NCBI GenBank assembly: GCA_023663285.1
Contig: JAMPHT010000016.1
Span: forward strand, 1-53,709
Direction of reading: 5' to 3'
DNA from: Bacillota bacterium
GTDB taxonomy: Bacteria; Bacillota; Clostridia; Lachnospirales; Lachnospiraceae
DNA: 53,709 bases
Under the pieces are notes generated by a model, which was not told the origin of the DNA, ran no database searches, and saw only the letters and a list, made by a program, of their open reading frames with translations. A program made the translations under genes and the position numbers. Below are positions 1-7,633 of the stretch, piece after piece; the first letter of the stretch is position 1, and every line of letters begins with the position of its first letter.

Positions 1-130
1 ATATATGGTGGCGGAAAGATAGTTAAAATACTGATTTAATCAGCGTTTCCCTAAACTCCTGTCATACCCTCCACGCGCACCGCATACAAATGGATAAGCA
101 ATGGATCTGCGGGAGCAGGGGCGGGCGGAA

Positions 131-733
131 ATGAAGATTTTCGGAAAACAGATACAGACAGGCGGGAAAAATCTGCTGCCGGTGTTTTGTGCCGGAGTGC
201 TGGCCGGTATTTTGATATTAAATATAGGAAAGAGCACATTTGTGGACGGCGCGGGATCGTTTGACGAGTCTATTCTGTCAGGCATGAAATATATGACCGT
301 GGACGGCAGTGCTCTTTTTTATTATGTTCTCAGAAAGCGGCTGTTTGTGCTGCTTGTCCTGGCAGTGCTTGCCACCACCTACCTGGGATATGCGGCCTGT
401 ATAGGAACCGCCGCATGGTACGGCATGGCGGCAGGCGCGTATGTGTCGGTCCTGGTGCTGCGCTATGGGCTGAAAGGACTGGTGCTGGCCGCAGCAGGCA
501 TTTTTCCTCAGTACCTGCTGTATGCTCCCGCCCTCGCGCTGCTTTTGGGGTGGTGTGAAAGCCTGTACAGGGCGATTTATTCCAGAGGGGTCTGTGTGGA
601 TGGGAGAGACAGGATGTTCTGGCTGAAAAAGCTGGGGAAACTGGGAATCATCTGCGCCATCGCGGCGCTGGGCTGCCTGTTGGAAGGCTATGTGAACCCG
701 CGCCTGCTGACCGGCTATCTGAAGATATTCTGA
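131..733 (+). CDS. spoIIM: SpoIIM-like sporulation membrane protein
   Basis: This is a probable stage II sporulation protein M (DUF95 family) of about 200 residues. SpoIIM works in the DMP complex (SpoIID/M/P) that remodels septal peptidoglycan during engulfment. An N-terminal membrane segment (CAGVLAGILILNI) is followed by several hydrophobic segments. The stretch AGIFPQYLLYAPALALLLG lines up with the FPQNLLLIPA region of SpoIIM as I remember it, and the C-terminus (GYVNPRLL) also fits. I chose the ATG at 131 because a G-rich Shine-Dalgarno-like stretch precedes it; an in-frame ATG at 101 is the alternative. It converges on the DAHP synthase gene. Family membership rests on recalled similarity. 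Confidence 0.75.
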   Translation: MKIFGKQIQTGGKNLLPVFCAGVLAGILILNIGKSTFVDGAGSFDESILSGMKYMTVDGSALFYYVLRKRLFVLLVLAVLATTYLGYAACIGTAAWYGMAAGAYVSVLVLRYGLKGLVLAAAGIFPQYLLYAPALALLLGWCESLYRAIYSRGVCVDGRDRMFWLKKLGKLGIICAIAALGCLLEGYVNPRLLTGYLKIF

Positions 734-798
734 AAGGCTCTGTGATTGCATCTCTCCGGGTTTATCAAAAGCCGGAAGCCGCCGCCCGCAGGCAGGAC

Positions 799-1827
799 TC
801 ACTCGTACTCCGCAATATCATAGATCAGTTTTTTGGAGTCCTCCCAGCCCAGGCAGGGATCGGTGATGGACTTCCCGTAGACGCCGCCGCCTACCTTCTG
901 GCAGCCCTCCTCGATATAGCTTTCGATCATAACGCCCTTTACCAGCCTGTGGATGTCAGGATTTAATTTGCGGCTGTGCATGACCTCCTTGACGATCCGG
1001 ATCTGCTGCTCAAACTGCTTGCCGGAGTTGGAGTGGTTGGCGTCGATGACGCAGGCAGGATTCTTCAGATCCATCTTATCATACATTTCCAGCAAAAGGT
1101 TCAGGTCCTCATAGTGATAATTGGGAATATTGTTGCCGTGCTTGTTGGTGGCCCCGCGCAGGACGGTGTGGGTCAGGTCGTTGCCGGTGGTATTGACCTC
1201 CCAGCCCCTGTAAATAAAGGAGTGGGGATGCTGGGCCGCATAGACGGAGTTCAGCATCACGGACAGATCGCCGCTGGTGGGATTCTTCATCCCTGCGGCC
1301 ACGTCAAAGCCGCTGACTGTCAGGCGGTGCTGCTGGTCCTCCACGGAGCGGGCGCCGATCGCCACATAGGAGAGAATGTCCGACAGATAGCGCCAGTTTT
1401 CGGGATAGAGCATTTCGTCGGCGGCGGTGAGGCCCGTCTCCGCCATGGCTCGGATGTGCATTTTCCGCATGGCGATCAGTCCGGCCAGGAAGTCCGGCTT
1501 CCCCTCCGGATCAGGCTGGTGGACGATCCCCTTGTAGCCCTCGCCGGTGGTGCGGGGCTTATTGGTGTAGATACGGGGTATCAGGATCAGCTTGTCGCTG
1601 ACCTGCCCGTTTACTTCGGCAAGCCGGGTCACATAGTCGCAGACCGCGGTCTCATTGTCCGCGGAGCAGGGCCCGATGATGACAAGAAACTTATCGCTTC
1701 TGCCGGTAAGCACCTCTCTGATCTCCGCGTCCCGCTTTTCCTTTATTCTGACCAGATCCTCAGGGAGGGGAAACTGTTCCCGGATCTCCGCAGGCGTGGG
1801 AAGTTTTTTCACAAATTCAAAGCTCAT
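799..1827 (-). CDS. aroF: 3-deoxy-7-phosphoheptulonate synthase (type I DAHP synthase)
   Basis: The enzyme condenses phosphoenolpyruvate with erythrose 4-phosphate to DAHP, the first step of the shikimate pathway, in the cytosol. Of 342 residues, typical for the AroF/AroG/AroH class, it shows the IGPCSADNE phosphate/PEP-binding motif, the KPRTTGEGYKG segment, GARSVEDQQHR and the metal-site motif DANHSNSGKQ. I set the start at 1827 (MSFEFVKK) because AGAAAGGA lies 11 bases upstream; an in-frame ATG at 1884 would lie at or before the predicted transcription start. It is a single-gene unit with its own sigma-A promoter. I cannot tell which aromatic amino acid regulates it. The family call is very secure. 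Confidence 0.96.
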   Translation of the reverse strand: MSFEFVKKLPTPAEIREQFPLPEDLVRIKEKRDAEIREVLTGRSDKFLVIIGPCSADNETAVCDYVTRLAEVNGQVSDKLILIPRIYTNKPRTTGEGYKGIVHQPDPEGKPDFLAGLIAMRKMHIRAMAETGLTAADEMLYPENWRYLSDILSYVAIGARSVEDQQHRLTVSGFDVAAGMKNPTSGDLSVMLNSVYAAQHPHSFIYRGWEVNTTGNDLTHTVLRGATNKHGNNIPNYHYEDLNLLLEMYDKMDLKNPACVIDANHSNSGKQFEQQIRIVKEVMHSRKLNPDIHRLVKGVMIESYIEEGCQKVGGGVYGKSITDPCLGWEDSKKLIYDIAEYE

Positions 1828-1874
1828 GTATATTGTATTCCTTTCTTCGGCAATCATATTTACAGACTCGGTAT

Positions 1875-1903
1875 ATTGTAGCATATCCCGAAAAATCCTG
1901 CAA
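1875..1903 (-). promoter_or_regulatory. Sigma-A promoter for DAHP synthase
   Basis: Read on the minus strand, TTGCAG (1898-1903) and TACAAT (1875-1880) are separated by exactly 17 bases. The predicted transcription start falls near 1868, leaving a leader of about 40 bases before the ATG at 1827. Confidence 0.75.
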
Positions 1904-1977
1904 GAGGGCTGATAAACTCCCGTAAAATCGTATAAGTATAAAAATTTTATTTTTATCTTTCCGAAAAAGAGGGAATA

Positions 1978-1986
1978 TGCTATACT
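1978..1986 (+). promoter_or_regulatory. Extended -10 promoter for the deacetylase gene
   Basis: TATACT at 1981-1986 is preceded by TG at 1978-1979, giving an extended -10 element (TGCTATACT). The -35 position (about 1958-1963, TTTCCG) is poor. If the promoter is real it rules out the ATG at 1977 as the start of the downstream gene. Confidence 0.5.
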
Positions 1987-2021
1987 TAAGTCTGAAAAGT
2001 GAAAATGGAATGGATGATATT

Positions 2022-3152
2022 ATGGCGGAGGACAATAAACGCATAGCTGCCGCCAGACGACAGCGTATACAAATGCTGAAAAAATGTATTATTCTGACAG
2101 CAGTGATGGTGATACTGCTCCCCACTGTCTTATGCTTTATTCTGTTGGAACGGATACAGGGCATGGATAAGACCCTGGACAGCTTGATCGTACAGGTGGA
2201 GGCGCTGACAAATATTGTGACGGAGCAGGAGCTGCGCCTGGAGGAGTTGAGCCGTGAGGCTGTGACTACCGGAGAGGGCAGTGCGAGAGCCGGCGGCTCA
2301 GAGCGGGAGCAGCCTGAGCAGGAGTGGGTCCCGGCCCAGAGTACGGCCAGGGGAGCCGGGGGAGAACCGGAGGAGGCTGACGCCTCTCAGGACGGAGAAG
2401 GATACCCGGAATCTGATACGTCTCAGGGACCGGAAGGATATCCGGAAGCTTCCGAGGGCGTACAGCCGGAGGGTTCTGCTGAAGCCGGAGAGCCGGGAAC
2501 AGCTGCCGTTCACAAGGTATACCTGACCTTTGACGACGGTCCCAGCAAGTATACTTATGATATTCTGGACATACTTGACAGCTACGGCGTAAAGGCCACT
2601 TTTTTCGTGGTGGGGAAGGAGACTGATTATTCCAGGGAGGCAATGCAGGAGATCGTAAACAGAGGTCATACCCTGGGAATGCATTCTTACAGCCACAAGT
2701 ACGCGGAGATCTATGATTCGCTGGAGGCTTTCGCGGAGGATTACGGGAAGATAAGAGATTATGTGTATGAGGTCACGGGGGTGGAGAGCACGGTGTACCG
2801 CTTTCCGGGAGGAAGCTCCAATTCAGTCAGCGACCTTGATATGGAGATATTTGCGGATTATCTGGATGAGCAGGGAGTGCGTTTTTTCGACTGGAATATA
2901 TCGTCGGGCGACGGCGGGAAAAAGCTTCTCTCGGTGGATACGCTGGTAGAGAACAGCACCGAGGATATCAAACGGTTTGGAACGTCGGTGATCCTGATGC
3001 ACGATGCGGCGTCCAAGTCCACCACAGTGGAGGCGCTGCCTGAGATCATAGAGACCATTTTAGCTCTGGAGGATACGGTGATACTGCCGATTACAGAAGA
3101 CACGGAGCTGGTTCAACATATACAGCGCCGGGAGGAAACGCCCGGTGACTAA
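2022..3152 (+). CDS. Membrane-anchored NodB-type polysaccharide deacetylase
   Basis: This is a carbohydrate esterase family 4 protein of about 376 residues, probably an extracytoplasmic peptidoglycan or amino-sugar N-deacetylase. A cytosolic basic N-terminus is followed by one membrane segment (about residues 20-43), a short heptad-like stretch and an acidic Gly/Glu/Pro linker to about residue 160. The NodB domain then shows TFDDGPS (169-175, with the catalytic and metal Asp), HSYSH (metal His 221 and 225), RFPGGS, FDWNISSGD and ILMHD. All five NodB motifs are present, so activity is likely. The start is uncertain: 2022 and 2010 are both possible and neither has a strong ribosome binding site. 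The substrate is not shown by sequence. The bactofilin gene follows 26 bases downstream. Confidence 0.88.
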   Translation: MAEDNKRIAAARRQRIQMLKKCIILTAVMVILLPTVLCFILLERIQGMDKTLDSLIVQVEALTNIVTEQELRLEELSREAVTTGEGSARAGGSEREQPEQEWVPAQSTARGAGGEPEEADASQDGEGYPESDTSQGPEGYPEASEGVQPEGSAEAGEPGTAAVHKVYLTFDDGPSKYTYDILDILDSYGVKATFFVVGKETDYSREAMQEIVNRGHTLGMHSYSHKYAEIYDSLEAFAEDYGKIRDYVYEVTGVESTVYRFPGGSSNSVSDLDMEIFADYLDEQGVRFFDWNISSGDGGKKLLSVDTLVENSTEDIKRFGTSVILMHDAASKSTTVEALPEIIETILALEDTVILPITEDTELVQHIQRREETPGD

Positions 3153-3178
3153 AGAATGAATGGAGGGTTTGATTTACA

Positions 3179-4492
3179 ATGGGTTTTTTCTCGGATTTAA
3201 AGGAGGACTTATCCCAGGCTGTGAATGAACTGATGCCTGAGGAGGAAAAAGTCAAGGCAAAAGAGCCGATGGAATTGGAGGATCCGGGGGTCTCTCTGGA
3301 TGAGATGCTTAAGAACATTGATGACTTCCAGCTTCCGGAGGAAATGGAGCCTGAAGCCCCGGAGCCGGAGCCTGCAGCAGAAGAGCCGAAGGTGTACAGC
3401 GAGCCTGTTTACGGCGGGCAGACGGAAGCAGAACCGGAGTCCGATGCTCAGATGGAGGAACTGCTGGCACAGATGCTGGCGGGAAGCCCTGACAGCGGGC
3501 AGACCCAGGAAGCGCAGGAAGAAGCGGTACAGCCGGAGCCCGTGGCAGAAGAGCCGGAGATATACGGCGGCCTTGGGGCAGGGGCGGCGGAAGTGGTACA
3601 GCCGGAACCCGCAGCAGGAGAGTCGATGGTATACAGCGGCTTTGGAGCGGCGGAGGAAGCGGTAGTACAGCCGGAGCCTGTAGCGGAAGAGCCGGAGACA
3701 GAACCGGAGTCCGATGGGGAGATGGAAGAGCTGCTGGCACAGATGCCGGCGGAAGGCCCCGACGGCGGGCAGGTGCAGGAAGCGCAGGAGGAAACACAGC
3801 AGCCGGACGATATACTGCAGGATGAAGAAATGCAGGAAGAGGCGGCGCCGGATGATATGCTGCTGGAAGGAACGGTACAGAACGATATAATGGAAAACGA
3901 AGTAATGCAGGACGAAACAATCATAGAAGAGAGTAAAGGAGAAGAGGAAGAAATGGATATGGAAGATATGGAATTGGTAAGAGACCGCGAGGCATCAGAC
4001 GAGACATCTGTTATTACAGAGGGAATGACGATCACGGGTGATATTTCCACCCAGGGCTCCATTGATGTGATCGGGACCGTAAACGGAAATATCGACGCTA
4101 TGGGCAAGCTGAATATCACGGGACACGTGAACGGCAACTCCAAGGCGGCGGAGATCTACGCGGAAAGCGCGAAGATCAACGGCGAGATCGTAAGCGAGGG
4201 CGCTGTGAAGATCGGTGCAAGCTCCGTTATTATCGGTAATATCACGGCCACAAGCGCAGCCATTGCCGGCGCCGTAAAAGGCGATATCGATGTGAAAGGA
4301 CCTGTGATCCTGGACGCTTCCGCGATCGTTATGGGCAATATCAAGTCCAAGTCCGTACAGATCAACAACGGTGCGGTCATTGAAGGTATGTGCTCTCAGT
4401 GCTATGCGGACGTCAGCCCTACTTCTTTCTTTGATGAGTACAAGCCTGAGCCGTCCCGCAAGGCAAAGGTAAAGCAGAGCGAGCAGCATTGA
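3179..4492 (+). CDS. Bactofilin (polymer-forming cytoskeletal protein) with long acidic N-terminus
   Basis: Bactofilins assemble without nucleotide into filaments that scaffold envelope enzymes. The conserved bactofilin beta-helix core is at about residues 278-420, with repeated short strands such as GDISTQGSIDVIGTVNGNI and GNITATSAAIAGAVKGDI. It is preceded by about 270 residues of extreme Glu/Pro/Met-rich sequence, far longer than the short tails of typical bactofilins. That region holds an internal duplication (a unit around EELLAQM and PEPVAEEPE occurs at about 3430-3560 and 3700-3800). The N-terminus MGFFSDLKEDL may be an amphipathic membrane anchor. The start has GGAGGG about 11 bases upstream. 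The neighbouring deacetylase is a plausible partner, by context only. Confidence 0.87.
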   Translation: MGFFSDLKEDLSQAVNELMPEEEKVKAKEPMELEDPGVSLDEMLKNIDDFQLPEEMEPEAPEPEPAAEEPKVYSEPVYGGQTEAEPESDAQMEELLAQMLAGSPDSGQTQEAQEEAVQPEPVAEEPEIYGGLGAGAAEVVQPEPAAGESMVYSGFGAAEEAVVQPEPVAEEPETEPESDGEMEELLAQMPAEGPDGGQVQEAQEETQQPDDILQDEEMQEEAAPDDMLLEGTVQNDIMENEVMQDETIIEESKGEEEEMDMEDMELVRDREASDETSVITEGMTITGDISTQGSIDVIGTVNGNIDAMGKLNITGHVNGNSKAAEIYAESAKINGEIVSEGAVKIGASSVIIGNITATSAAIAGAVKGDIDVKGPVILDASAIVMGNIKSKSVQINNGAVIEGMCSQCYADVSPTSFFDEYKPEPSRKAKVKQSEQH

Positions 4493-4516
4493 CGTTGACT
4501 CTTGACAGGGGGGAAT

Positions 4517-5212
4517 ATGCGTAGGATCTTGTTGAAACTCAGTGGAGAAGCGCTTGCAGGAGATAAAAAGACCGGGTTTGACGAAGCCACGGTCAGAGGC
4601 GTTGCCCTGCAGGTAAAGCAGCTGGCGGATGACGGTATTCAGGTGGGGATCGTCACAGGCGGCGGGAATTTTTGGAGAGGCAGGACCAGTGAAAATATTG
4701 ACCGCACCAAGGCGGATCAGATCGGTATGCTGGCCACGGTCATGAACTGTATCTATGTCTCTGAGATCTTTCGGTCTGTGGGAATGAGGACCAATATTCT
4801 GACTCCCTTTGAGTGCGGCTCCTTTACGAAGCTTTTTTCAAAGGACAGGGCAAACAAATATTTTGAGCAGGGCCAGGTAGTCTTTTTCGCAGGCGGCACC
4901 GGGCATCCTTACTTTTCAACGGATACGGGAGTGGTGCTGCGCGCCATCGAGGTGGAGGCGGAAGTGATTCTGCTTGCAAAGTCCATTGACGGCGTCTATG
5001 ACGACGATCCGGGTAAAAATCCGGCTGCCAGGAAGTATGGATCCGTCACCATTGATGAAGTGATCGCAAAAAATCTTCAGGTGGTAGATATGACGGCATC
5101 TATTCTGGCAAGGGATAATCATATGCCCATGTGGGTATTCGGACTGAATGAGGAGAACAGCATCGTCAATGCGGTGAAAGGGACTTTTACCGGCACCAGA
5201 GTAACAGTGTAA
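4517..5212 (+). CDS. pyrH: Uridylate kinase (UMP kinase)
   Basis: PyrH phosphorylates UMP to UDP with ATP in the cytosol, the entry to all pyrimidine nucleoside triphosphates. The 231-residue protein has the amino-acid-kinase fold motifs: KLSGEAL at the N-terminus, GGGNFWRG, DQIGMLATVMN, the GTGHPYFSTDTG loop, and KSIDGVYDDDP. The start is the ATG at 4517, directly preceded by AGGGGGG (4507-4513); an upstream in-frame TTG at 4502 has no ribosome binding site. It is followed 13 bases later by frr, the pairing usual in Firmicutes, and heads the frr-uppS-cdsA-dxr-rseP series. Confidence 0.97.
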   Translation: MRRILLKLSGEALAGDKKTGFDEATVRGVALQVKQLADDGIQVGIVTGGGNFWRGRTSENIDRTKADQIGMLATVMNCIYVSEIFRSVGMRTNILTPFECGSFTKLFSKDRANKYFEQGQVVFFAGGTGHPYFSTDTGVVLRAIEVEAEVILLAKSIDGVYDDDPGKNPAARKYGSVTIDEVIAKNLQVVDMTASILARDNHMPMWVFGLNEENSIVNAVKGTFTGTRVTV

Positions 5213-5225
5213 GGAGAAAGCAGAT

Positions 5226-5777
5226 ATGGATTCCAGATTACAACAGTACGAAGATAAAATGAAGAAAGCCTATGAGTTCCTTGAGGCTGATTACGCGGCC
5301 ATCCGCGCAGGGCGGGCTAACCCTCATGTGCTGGACAAGCTGCGGGTGGACTATTACGGAACGCCTACGCCCATTCAGCAGGTGGGCAATGTGACCGTAC
5401 CTGAGGCGCGTATCATTCAGATCGCCCCCTGGGAGAAATCCCTGCTGAAGGAGATCGAGAAGGCAATTCAGGTATCCGACATCGGCATCAACCCCACCAA
5501 TGACGGCAATGTGATTCGTCTTGTGTTTCCCGAACTGACAGAGGAGCGCAGAAAGGATCTGGTGAAGGAAGTGCGGAAAAAGGCGGAGGATGGCAAGGTG
5601 GCTGTCCGCAATATCCGCAGGGACGGGAATGACGCCTTTAAGAAGCTGGCAAAGGAGGATGTCTCGGAGGACGAGATCAAGCAGCTGGGAGACGAATTGC
5701 AAAAGCTGACCGATAAGTACATCAAGGATATTGACGCCTTGATGGAGAGCAAGTCCAAGGAGATCTTGACTGTCTAA
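5226..5777 (+). CDS. frr: Ribosome recycling factor
   Basis: With EF-G, RRF splits the post-termination ribosome so the subunits can be reused. At 183 residues it is almost exactly family length (about 185). Diagnostic stretches are AIRAGRANPHVLDKL near the N-terminus, TPIQQVGNVTVPEAR, IAPWEKSLLKEIEKAI, GINPTNDGNVIRL and the Lys/Arg-rich helix ending KKAEDGKVAVRNIRRD. AAGGAGAAA precedes the ATG at a good distance. Its TAA stop is immediately followed by a multi-hairpin repeat element that fills much of the 263-base gap before uppS. Confidence 0.97.
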   Translation: MDSRLQQYEDKMKKAYEFLEADYAAIRAGRANPHVLDKLRVDYYGTPTPIQQVGNVTVPEARIIQIAPWEKSLLKEIEKAIQVSDIGINPTNDGNVIRLVFPELTEERRKDLVKEVRKKAEDGKVAVRNIRRDGNDAFKKLAKEDVSEDEIKQLGDELQKLTDKYIKDIDALMESKSKEILTV

Positions 5778-5957
5778 GTGCGAACGGAATGAAGATTTTC
5801 TAAGGCGTCAAAGAGGGTGCATAGCACACCTCTTTGGACGCCGCCTAAGAAAATCTAAGTCATTCCGAGAAGAATCCGCAAGCGGATTCTTCCGGGTTAG
5901 CAGCGGTTCATTGATTGTTTGTGCCGCTGAAGCGGCATGACTGGAAGTGCGAATGGA
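5776..5957 (+). repeat. Multi-hairpin intergenic element, copy 1 (full length)
   Basis: This is a 182-bp element bounded by imperfect 13-bp direct repeats (AAGTGCGAACGGA at 5776-5788, AAGTGCGAATGGA at 5945-5957). Inside lie a long stem-loop (5785-5867, arms CGGAATGA/TCATTCCG, with an inner AAAGAGG/CCTCTTT stem), a perfect 11-bp inverted repeat (5869-5892) and a small hairpin TGCCGCTGAAGCGGCA (5922-5937). Its first 59 bases recur at 51705 with two mismatches, and its last 32 bases recur at 10622-10653. It begins at the frr stop codon. Confidence 0.8.
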
Positions 5958-6040
5958 GTATGGCATACAGCGGGGGAGTGGAAATGATTCCGCTCCCTCT
6001 TTGTGCAAAAGTGGATCTGATGTAATGTGAAAGGGATCAT

Positions 6041-6760
6041 ATGGGTGAAGAGTTAAGGATGCCGCGTCATGTGGCAATCATTCTGGACGGAAACGGGAGA
6101 TGGGCGAGGGCGAAGGGAATGCCTCGGAATTACGGACACGTCCAGGGGGCCAAGACTGTGGAGACCATCTGCGAGGAGGCGTACCGGATGGGGATACAGT
6201 ATCTGACGGTCTACGCCTTTTCCACGGAGAACTGGAATCGGCCGAAGGACGAAGTGGACGCTCTGATGAAGCTGCTGCGGAACTATATGAAAACCTGTCT
6301 CCAGACGGCCAAAAAGAACAGGATGTGTGTCCGGGTGCTGGGGGAGAAGTCCCGTCTGGACGAGGACATCCGCACCCGTATTGAGGAGCTGGAGAGGGCT
6401 ACAAGGGACAACGACGGCCTGCATTTCCAGATTGCCATCAATTACGGCGGGAGAGATGAGATCATCCGCGGAGTCAGAAGGCTGGCGGACAGAATAGCGG
6501 CGGGAGAGGTAAAGCCGGAAGAGCTTACGGAAGAAAAATTCAACGGTTTTCTGGATACAGCGGGGATCCCGGATCCGGATCTGCTGATACGCACCTGCAA
6601 TGAGCAGCGGATATCCAACTTCCTTCTGTGGCAGCTGGCCTATACGGAGTTTTACTTTACTCCCGTGCCCTGGCCGGATTTTACGAAGGAAGAATTGATA
6701 AAAGCTGTGGAGGCATATAATCATAGAGACAGAAAATACGGCGGAGTGAAGGAGGAATGA
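6041..6760 (+). CDS. uppS: Isoprenyl transferase (undecaprenyl diphosphate synthase)
   Basis: UppS adds eight isopentenyl units in cis to farnesyl diphosphate, making the C55 lipid carrier precursor for peptidoglycan and wall polymers. At 239 residues it has family length. HVAIILDGNGRWA carries the catalytic Asp (the D in LDGNGRWA). TVYAFSTENWNRP, INYGGRDEI and the C-terminal DPDLLIRT/ISNFLLWQ motifs are all present. In place of the common RTSGE or RTGGE the protein reads RTCNEQR. AAAGGG lies just upstream of the ATG. The stop is 4 bases from cdsA, whose ribosome binding site lies in the uppS 3' end. Confidence 0.96.
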   Translation: MGEELRMPRHVAIILDGNGRWARAKGMPRNYGHVQGAKTVETICEEAYRMGIQYLTVYAFSTENWNRPKDEVDALMKLLRNYMKTCLQTAKKNRMCVRVLGEKSRLDEDIRTRIEELERATRDNDGLHFQIAINYGGRDEIIRGVRRLADRIAAGEVKPEELTEEKFNGFLDTAGIPDPDLLIRTCNEQRISNFLLWQLAYTEFYFTPVPWPDFTKEELIKAVEAYNHRDRKYGGVKEE

Positions 6761-6764
6761 CCTT

Positions 6765-7616
6765 ATGTTTTGGACCAGGCTTTTGAGCGGCGCAGTGCTG
6801 CTGGTGATTGCCTTTGTTTCCTTCTGGGTGGGTGCGCCGCTGCTGCCCGTAGTTCTGTATGTGGTTGCCCTGATCGGCTATCTGGAGCTGACAAAGGCCC
6901 TGGGAGTCCGGGAAGAGGGTAAAAAGGGGATCAGTGCTCCGGAGTTGGCGGGTATCGCCGCTGTGACGGTCTATTACGGACTGCTGCTGCTTCGAGACGT
7001 GGGGGTGCTGGAGGGACAGCGGCTTTTCTACATAACGCCCTGCATCGTTTTCTTATTTCTGGGAGAACTGCTGGTCTATGTGCTGACATTCCCCAAATAC
7101 CGGGCGGAATCTGTCATGGCGTCGATCTTTGCATTCCTGTACGCCCCGGTGATGCTGTCCTTTATTGATCTGACCAGGATGCATCAGAATGGGATACTGC
7201 TGGTGTGGCTGATCCTCATCAGCGCCTGGGGCTGTGATACCTGCGCCTACTGTGTGGGAAAGCTGGTGGGCAGGAAAAAGGTATTCCCCAGGCTGAGTCC
7301 CAAAAAGACCCTTGGCGGCTGTATCGGCGGCGTGATCGGCGCAGCCCTCATCGGTGTGCTTTACGGGGTTTGTTTAGGAATAGGGGAGTTCGAGGCCGCA
7401 GGCCCGAAAACATTGATCCTGTTGGGGGTCATCTGCGGGCTTGGGGGCGTTGCCGGTATGCTGGGGGACCTGGCGGCTTCCGCCATAAAGCGAAACAGAA
7501 GCATCAAGGATTACGGGAAGCTGATACCGGGGCACGGGGGTATCATGGATCGCTTTGACAGTGTGATCGCGACGGCTCCGCTGACCTATTTCCTGATTGT
7601 TTTTCTGCTGGGATAA
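6765..7616 (+). CDS. cdsA: Phosphatidate cytidylyltransferase
   Basis: CdsA makes CDP-diacylglycerol from phosphatidic acid and CTP at the membrane, feeding phosphatidylglycerol and cardiolipin synthesis. The 283-residue protein is polytopic, with hydrophobic segments starting at residue 5. It ends with the CdsA signature: SAIKRNRSIKDYGKLIPGHG followed by GIMDRFDS (about 235-265). The earlier SPKKTLGG segment is also typical. The ribosome binding site GAAGGAGGAA overlaps the end of uppS, so the two are probably translationally coupled. It stands 17 bases before dxr. Confidence 0.95.
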   Translation: MFWTRLLSGAVLLVIAFVSFWVGAPLLPVVLYVVALIGYLELTKALGVREEGKKGISAPELAGIAAVTVYYGLLLLRDVGVLEGQRLFYITPCIVFLFLGELLVYVLTFPKYRAESVMASIFAFLYAPVMLSFIDLTRMHQNGILLVWLILISAWGCDTCAYCVGKLVGRKKVFPRLSPKKTLGGCIGGVIGAALIGVLYGVCLGIGEFEAAGPKTLILLGVICGLGGVAGMLGDLAASAIKRNRSIKDYGKLIPGHGGIMDRFDSVIATAPLTYFLIVFLLG

Positions 7617-7633
7617 CAGAGGATGTTGAGTAT

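Noticed and set aside
976-1881. Long plus-strand open frame opposite the DAHP synthase gene
   Set aside because: It is a shadow of a strongly conserved minus-strand gene and has no ribosome binding site or recognisable domain.
3340-3800. Repeated sequence in the bactofilin gene as a possible CRISPR or tandem array
   Set aside because: It is coding, in frame, with irregular unit length; it encodes Glu/Pro-rich protein repeats.
4502-4516. TTG start for pyrH
   Set aside because: The Shine-Dalgarno AGGGGGG lies inside this stretch and fits the ATG at 4517.
5785-5867. Rho-independent terminator after frr
   Set aside because: The hairpin is a module of the dispersed element and is followed by GAGAAG, not a T-run; related copies lie inside gene series.
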